Source of the DNA: Candidatus Bathyarchaeum sp.
Lineage (GTDB): Archaea > Thermoproteota > Bathyarchaeia > Bathyarchaeales > Bathyarchaeaceae
DNA: 35,229 nt
NCBI GenBank assembly: GCA_003096235.1
Contig: PIXT01000157.1
Span: 1-35,229, forward strand
Direction: 5' to 3'
The position numbers were made by a program, and so were the translations under genes. Of the stretch, positions 31,342-35,229 are shown piece after piece. Every line of letters begins with the position of its first letter. The first letter of the stretch is position 1. A model generated the notes under the pieces. That model was not told where the DNA came from. It saw only the letters and a list, made by a program, of their open reading frames with translations, and made no database searches.

Positions 31342-31461
31342 TTAAGTTGTTAGGTTCATTTGCGAAATAATGCTAACGTACTCTTTGATGACTTCTTGTC
31401 TAGCCTTCTTGTTCTTGATATTACCAATCAAGGAATGCAGATGAAAGGCACGACGCTTCAT
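31342..31461 (-). CDS. Possible small basic protein
   Basis: The minus-strand frame from ATG 31461 (or TTG 31476) to TAA 31342-31344 gives 39-44 residues, basic at the start (M-K-R-R-A-F-H-L-H) and helical at the end (A-R-Q-E-V-I-K-E-Y-V-S-I-I). The sequence looks coding and amphipathic. There is no good ribosome site and the ORF is short, so it may be the remnant of a longer gene. Confidence 0.3.
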   Translation of the reverse strand: MKRRAFHLHSLIGNIKNKKARQEVIKEYVSIISQMNLTT

Positions 31462-31583
31462 TTTGTCTCTACTCAAACCAATCGCCTATGACAATTCTGT
31501 GTAAACAGCGAAGATGCGATTTTCGCTTATAAGTATTGTGTATATTTTCGACAAATAGCTACAAGTCGATCAAAGTTGAAGAA

Positions 31584-31604
31584 ATATTCCCGATACAGGA
31601 ATAT
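31584..31604. promoter_or_regulatory. Inverted repeat before the winged-helix gene
   Basis: ATATTCC and GGAATAT flank a seven-base spacer and lie about 27 bases upstream of GTG 31631. A dimeric winged-helix protein could bind such a site, so autoregulation of the gene that follows is plausible. The arms are short. Confidence 0.4.
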
Positions 31605-31630
31605 ACAGATTCCAGAAACACACTTTTTAT

Positions 31631-31963
31631 GTGTCTAACTTCACTTTCACTATAGACAAAAGCTATAGAAAAAACTTAGAGAGCGTTACCAAATTGGAAA
31701 CCGAAAACAGACGCAGAGACAGACTCTACATAATGGCAGAAATACTAACAATAGCCAAAGACGGCTGCCTAAAAACCCAAATCATGTACAGAGCAAACCT
31801 AAGCTTTTCACAACTAAACGAGTACCTCTCATTCCTCACCAAAATGAACCTTCTCAAAATCCAAAACGAAAACAAAAAAAACGTCTACAGAACAACAGCC
31901 AAAGGCGACAAATACCTAGAAAAATACAAAGACATCTCAGACATCCTAGGACGAAACGACTAA
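31631..31963 (+). CDS. Archaeal winged-helix protein, HTH_45-like
   Basis: A 110-residue winged-helix protein. The core R-L-Y-I-M-A-E-I-L-T-I-A-K-D-G-C-L-K-T-Q-I-M-Y-R-A-N-L-S matches the archaeal HTH_45 pattern, followed by L-N-E-Y-L-S-F-L and the wing that ends Y-R-T-T-A-K-G-D-K-Y-L. It starts at GTG 31631; the ATG two bases earlier is in another frame and soon stops. These proteins are common archaeal regulators. It lies just outside the packaging block, again marking a block edge. The target is unknown. Confidence 0.75.
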   Translation: MSNFTFTIDKSYRKNLESVTKLETENRRRDRLYIMAEILTIAKDGCLKTQIMYRANLSFSQLNEYLSFLTKMNLLKIQNENKKNVYRTTAKGDKYLEKYKDISDILGRND

Positions 31964-32030
31964 ACCATCTTACAGACCCAAAACCACTGCTAAACAAAGC
32001 TACATCGCAAAAAAATAATCAACCGTCTTT

Positions 32031-32762
32031 TTAAGAGATAATTTTTGCAGTAACACCATCAATTTTAACGAGCTTCTCCTCACCCGTCCGGACATTCCGA
32101 AAAGTAATCTCATATACTGGACTGTAAATCACAGCATGCTCAGAAACATGAAAAAGCTCATCCTCGATTTTACTTATATCTGAAGGCCTCTTAACAATCC
32201 GAGCTTTAACCAACTCTATCTCCTTTTGAGAAGAAACATTAACCAAACCCGTCTTCTTACTGAACTCATTCAATATCTCCTCAGGATGATCCTCAGATGG
32301 AGCAGCAGGCACCTGATTGTGCGGAATTTCATGCCCTTCCTTATCAAGCGCAAGATACGCCTTATCTTGATACGAAGACCACATCTGCGCCTGCAACTTA
32401 ATCACCTTACTAGAAGCCCCAGATTCCACAGAGGGACTGTCCATTTCAGGTTTGTATGATTCGCCTGCAATTTTAACTTCCTCGGTTTCCGGGTCAACCC
32501 TAAGAGTGTAAACACGTTTCTTAGAATACTGTATGTGATAATTAGCATCGATAAGAACATAGGGCTCATAATATTTGTCAACAGAAACAACACGTATCTC
32601 TTCAGAGCGGCTCTTTGAAAAACCAAACTTACCGAATAACTTGTATTTCATTTTCTCCGCAGTAAGCTTAACAATGGTTGGATCGACACGAGATTTATAA
32701 ACAATTATCTTTCTTTCGCTTATTCTTTCTGGAACTGGAGGAATCTCGTTCAAATCTAACAC
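32031..32762 (-). CDS. Unknown protein, soluble, two-part
   Basis: A 243-residue protein from GTG 32762. The N-terminal half is strand-rich and opens with P-P-V-P-E-R-I-S-E-R-K-I-I-V-Y-K-S-R, then F-G-K-F-G-F-S-K-S-R. The second half ends in a PepSY-like strand pair (V-I-Y-S-P-V-Y-E-I-T-F-R-N, E-K-L-V-K-I-D-G-V-T-A-K). No signal peptide or membrane helix is seen. I do not recognise the family. It converges with the winged-helix gene, 67 bases apart, and seems to be outside the viral block. Confidence 0.6.
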   Translation of the reverse strand: MLDLNEIPPVPERISERKIIVYKSRVDPTIVKLTAEKMKYKLFGKFGFSKSRSEEIRVVSVDKYYEPYVLIDANYHIQYSKKRVYTLRVDPETEEVKIAGESYKPEMDSPSVESGASSKVIKLQAQMWSSYQDKAYLALDKEGHEIPHNQVPAAPSEDHPEEILNEFSKKTGLVNVSSQKEIELVKARIVKRPSDISKIEDELFHVSEHAVIYSPVYEITFRNVRTGEEKLVKIDGVTAKIIS

Positions 32763-33267
32763 CTACATGACTAAAAAATTGGATTCACTAATTAATCATT
32801 TATGAATCCGCAATTAGAATTGATTATCTTTAGCCTAATGCAGAATTATTGAGCTTTCAGGTAATCGATCGTCTTCTCTTTTAACGATGGAAAACCGTCA
32901 AGCATCGCTTTAATTATATTCCATCGGGCTTCGTTTTGATCCATTATTTTTTCCCAGTTTTTGTTGTGGGCAAGCAGATATTAAAAGTCATAACTCGAAA
33001 ACAGATATATTCCGTCTTGAGACACGCCAAACAGGTTTTCACCTAAAATATAAAGACGAAACCAGATTTAGCCCAATATGACAACATATCGTAGTGATTT
33101 ACAAGCAACATATGCTAAAAATCAAAAAAGATTTTTCAATAATATGAACGCTAATTCTAGAAGAATTCTACATATTTATTCAAGAATATTTCACTTAGAG
33201 AAATATCGCCTTTATCTTAAGACATCAAATATGCATCAAGATAGAACGTATAAGGAGCATAATACAC
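32763..33267. other. Intergenic region before the PKD protein gene
   Basis: About 505 AT-rich bases. It contains a short minus-strand ORF at 32846-32944 and, on the plus strand, a TATA-like AAATATAAA near 33047-33055. A 73-codon open frame (33078-33299) begins 27 bases after that box, but its composition is poor and it runs into the next gene, so I treat the stretch mainly as promoter and a leader of about 190 bases for the PKD protein. AATTCT/AGAATT forms a small hairpin near 33150. Confidence 0.45.
32846..32944 (-). CDS. Possible small ORF or gene remnant
   Basis: ATG 32944 to TAA 32846-32848 on the minus strand encodes 32 residues (M-D-Q-N-E-A-R-W-N-I-I-K-A-M-L-D-G-F-P, then a lysine-rich helix). 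GGGAA lies just upstream. The sequence is strongly helical and looks like real protein. The frame also stays open for 13 codons before the ATG, so this could be the last piece of a decayed gene. Confidence 0.3.
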   Translation of the reverse strand: MDQNEARWNIIKAMLDGFPSLKEKTIDYLKAQ

Positions 33268-35229
33268 GTGAATTATCACATTACAGAAACAAAACTTAAC
33301 AATAAAAAGGCGAACTCACGAAAACGCCTAATCAGCAGCCTAGCCGCCATAACGCTGATTTCGTTGCTAATTATAGCACCCACAACAATCTCTTCAGTAT
33401 CAGCTAGTCCTGAACCTACATTAGAAACCATTCTCAATTACCTAGGTTACACCAACATTGCCATCTCAGACACTGAAACGTTTCCAGCAGGCAGTTACAA
33501 CATCACATTATTCGCTGAATTTGCGGGTTACTACTATCAAAACGTGCTCAGTTATTATGAAGTTGGGACCAGCGATCATCAAACGATTTTCACTGGACCA
33601 GAAGGTAAAACATATTTACAAGAAGGATATGTGGTTCCACCATTATCCAAGACATTTGCCAGCAGCACACAATTTGGTTTATCCATGCTTACCCCCCAAT
33701 ATAGATACTTCACAGAACATTATTTGAACCCTGACAGTGAACCCGACAGTCCTGAACAGCACGCCCGAGTATACAAAAATTCGAATAATCCAAACATGTT
33801 CTTGATAGGCTTTGAGAACTGCTTTGGAGGAGGAATCGACAGAGACTACAATGATATGGTATTCTCTTTGGTACTAACCAGCAGTCCTCCAGAAATCGTC
33901 AGCGTTACAAGAGCCCCCGAGAACCCCAATTACGATCAGACAGTAACAGTCACAGCACAAGTCGCCAAAGGAACCTATGACATCGACACAGTTACACTCA
34001 GCTATCAAATCGGTTCAGGCAGTTGGACTAACGTAGACATGAACCCAGAAAGCAGTGCTTACGTCGCGGATATTCCAAGCCAGCCATATGGTACCACAGT
34101 AAACTACAAGGTCTACGCTTATGATACAATCGGAGTCTCTGACAGTTCAGCAGTTTATTCATACATAGTAGGTGATTTTGTTCCTCCAACAATATCCAAT
34201 GTTGATCAAGACCCAAGTACACCAAACCCCAACGCAGCAGTCACAATCTCAGCAAAGGTAACAGAACCCTCAACTGCAAGCGGAGTCAAGAATGTCACTT
34301 TATGGCATAAAACAACTAGTGCTTGGTCATCCGTAGAGATGACACTGCAAGATGGCTTGTGGACTGCTACTATCCCAGGGCAGACCCAAGGCAGCACTGT
34401 TAGATTCTTTATAGAAGCTTTCGACAATGCAGAAAACAGCGGCACAACTTCCACTTTCAGCTATAGTGTTAGAGAGCTGAACAGGCCGCCAACAGCTGAC
34501 TTTTCTTCGCCTTCCATTGTTTATACTGGTGAAGTTGTAGATGTGGATGCTTCTGCCAGTTACGACGCAGACGGCTATATTACAAGTTACAGCTGGGACT
34601 TTGGAGATGGAACTACCGGTTCAGGTGTTACTGCGAGCCACTCGTATGTAGATGATGGAGAATACACAATCATGCTAACGGTTACCGATAATAAGGGCAC
34701 ATCAGACACCAAGACAGCAACTATTACGGTGCAAAACAGACCTCCAGTAGCAGACTTGACCACATCAGGAGCAACAATCAACAAACAAGAGACCGTGACA
34801 TTTGATGCTAGTCCAAGTTATGATCCTGACGGCACAATCGTTGCTTACTCATGGAATTTTGGCGATGGAAACACAGCAACTGGAGTTAGTGTAAGTCACT
34901 CATATGAAAATAGTAACGTATACACTGTAACCCTTACGGTCACCGACAACGACGGCGCAAAAGACACTACAACAGCAACAAAAACAGTTACGAATCAATC
35001 ACCTGTAGCAATCTTTACAGAATCAGCTGAGACCGTGGATGCCGAAGACTCAATTTCGTTTGACGCAACTGAAAGTTATGACCCCGACGGCACAATAGTC
35101 ATCTACACATGGGACTTCGGAAACGGAAACACAGCAACAGGAATAACAACAGACCACACATACACCCAAGCAGGAACATACACAGTAACACTAACAGTCA
35201 CAGACAACGATGGGGCGACAAACACTGCC
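33268..35229 (+). CDS. Secreted DUF4114/PKD-repeat surface protein, cut by the window end
   Basis: 654 codons are visible from GTG 33268 (GGAG ten bases upstream), with no stop before the window ends. A basic N-terminus leads into a signal peptide (L-I-S-S-L-A-A-I-T-L-I-S-L-L-I, about 21-35) with probable cleavage after S-V-S-A. The first domain contains F-E-N-C-F-G-G-G-I-D-R-D-Y-N-D-M-V-F near 182-199, the DUF4114 hallmark, a likely calcium site. Two Ig-like units follow, then at least three PKD domains from about residue 407, each with Y-D-x-D-G-x-I and W-x-F-G-x-G. PKD domains stand off and bind at the cell surface. Function is likely structural or adhesive. Confidence 0.88.
   Translation, partial: MNYHITETKLNNKKANSRKRLISSLAAITLISLLIIAPTTISSVSASPEPTLETILNYLGYTNIAISDTETFPAGSYNITLFAEFAGYYYQNVLSYYEVGTSDHQTIFTGPEGKTYLQEGYVVPPLSKTFASSTQFGLSMLTPQYRYFTEHYLNPDSEPDSPEQHARVYKNSNNPNMFLIGFENCFGGGIDRDYNDMVFSLVLTSSPPEIVSVTRAPENPNYDQTVTVTAQVAKGTYDIDTVTLSYQIGSGSWTNVDMNPESSAYVADIPSQPYGTTVNYKVYAYDTIGVSDSSAVYSYIVGDFVPPTISNVDQDPSTPNPNAAVTISAKVTEPSTASGVKNVTLWHKTTSAWSSVEMTLQDGLWTATIPGQTQGSTVRFFIEAFDNAENSGTTSTFSYSVRELNRPPTADFSSPSIVYTGEVVDVDASASYDADGYITSYSWDFGDGTTGSGVTASHSYVDDGEYTIMLTVTDNKGTSDTKTATITVQNRPPVADLTTSGATINKQETVTFDASPSYDPDGTIVAYSWNFGDGNTATGVSVSHSYENSNVYTVTLTVTDNDGAKDTTTATKTVTNQSPVAIFTESAETVDAEDSISFDATESYDPDGTIVIYTWDFGNGNTATGITTDHTYTQAGTYTVTLTVTDNDGATNTA

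Larger units (their letters stand above)
31330..31630. other. Intergenic region after the packaging genes
   Basis: About 300 bases. The left half holds a short minus-strand ORF (31342-31461). The right half is AT-rich, with a TATA-like TATATTTT near 31541-31549, an AGCGAA/TTCGCT inverted pair near 31508-31530 and a second inverted repeat at 31584-31604, all upstream of the winged-helix gene at 31631. No tRNA-like or att-like sequence was recognised. Confidence 0.5.

Noticed and set aside
33078..33299. 73-codon plus-strand ORF beginning 27 bases after a TATA-like box
   Set aside because: The spacing fits a leaderless gene, but the composition is erratic and rich in histidine, asparagine and arginine, no fold is suggested, and it overlaps the signal-peptide region of the PKD protein. 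More likely the leader of that gene.
1..35229. CRISPR arrays, tRNA or rRNA genes, insertion sequences and att-type direct repeats
   Set aside because: I looked for regularly spaced repeats, cloverleaf-like runs, transposase motifs and matching sequences at block edges and saw none. A short att core could still be missed by eye.
34486..35229. Near-identical DNA segments in the PKD region as a possible mobile or phase-variable repeat
   Set aside because: The similarity follows the codon phase of tandem PKD domains and is normal for domain duplication in surface proteins.

Overview
The window looks archaeal, most likely from a Bathyarchaeia-type lineage. This is inferred from several traits seen together, not from any database search: GTG and TTG starts behind GGAGG/GGTGA Shine-Dalgarno sites, apparently leaderless genes with TATA boxes about 27 bases upstream, many small winged-helix proteins, a surface protein ending in an AEFPTW-plus-membrane-helix tail, an ABC ATPase-acetyltransferase fusion (COG2401-like), and long secreted PKD-repeat proteins.

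Layout. 1-3.4 kb: end of an unknown gene, a YbjQ-family protein, then a sugar-nucleotide and glycan operon (WbpD-like acetyltransferase, DegT aminotransferase, family-2 glycosyltransferase) and a small winged-helix gene. 3.5-5.3 kb, minus strand: a tailed-virus portal gene, followed by a small two-helix membrane ORF broken by one TGA and preceded by a winged-helix gene. 5.5-10.4 kb, minus strand: ordinary cell genes (CDF metal transporter, prenylcysteine-oxidase-like flavoprotein, dolichol-phosphate-mannose-synthase-like glycosyltransferase, MFS transporter with a MarR repressor). 10.6-16.4 kb: the virus head module (prohead protease, DUF2190-like protein, HK97-fold major capsid protein, beta-rich structural proteins, a zinc-ribbon/LamG/repeat fibre, a winged-helix protein). 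16.4-20.1 kb: cell genes again (pyrF, a NosD-like beta-helix surface protein, a PQQ-type beta-propeller). 20.4-31.3 kb: neck, tail and packaging module (connector, head-closure protein fused to an alpha/alpha barrel, tail terminator, tail tube, tail assembly chaperone with a programmed -1 frameshift, gp10-like protein, a very short tape measure, hub, two-helix membrane protein, probable small terminase, large terminase, ABC-GNAT protein). 31.6-35.2 kb: a winged-helix regulator, an unknown protein and a secreted PKD-domain protein that runs off the end.

How it fits together. The viral genes make a near-complete set for a small head with a short, siphovirus-like tail. Portal, protease, capsid protein, connector, tail tube, chaperone, tape measure, hub and terminase are all open, with catalytic residues intact where I could check them. 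They lie in three blocks separated by about 5 kb and 3.6 kb of chromosomal genes, the portal is on the opposite strand from the rest, and no integrase, replication or lysis gene is recognisable. Intact particle genes, dispersal among host genes, a short tape measure and missing replication genes are what a domesticated gene-transfer-agent-like element would look like. A rearranged provirus or a misassembled contig are the main alternatives. Several virion proteins carry added glycan-related modules (alpha/alpha barrel, jelly rolls, LamG), which suggests recognition of a glycosylated surface layer.
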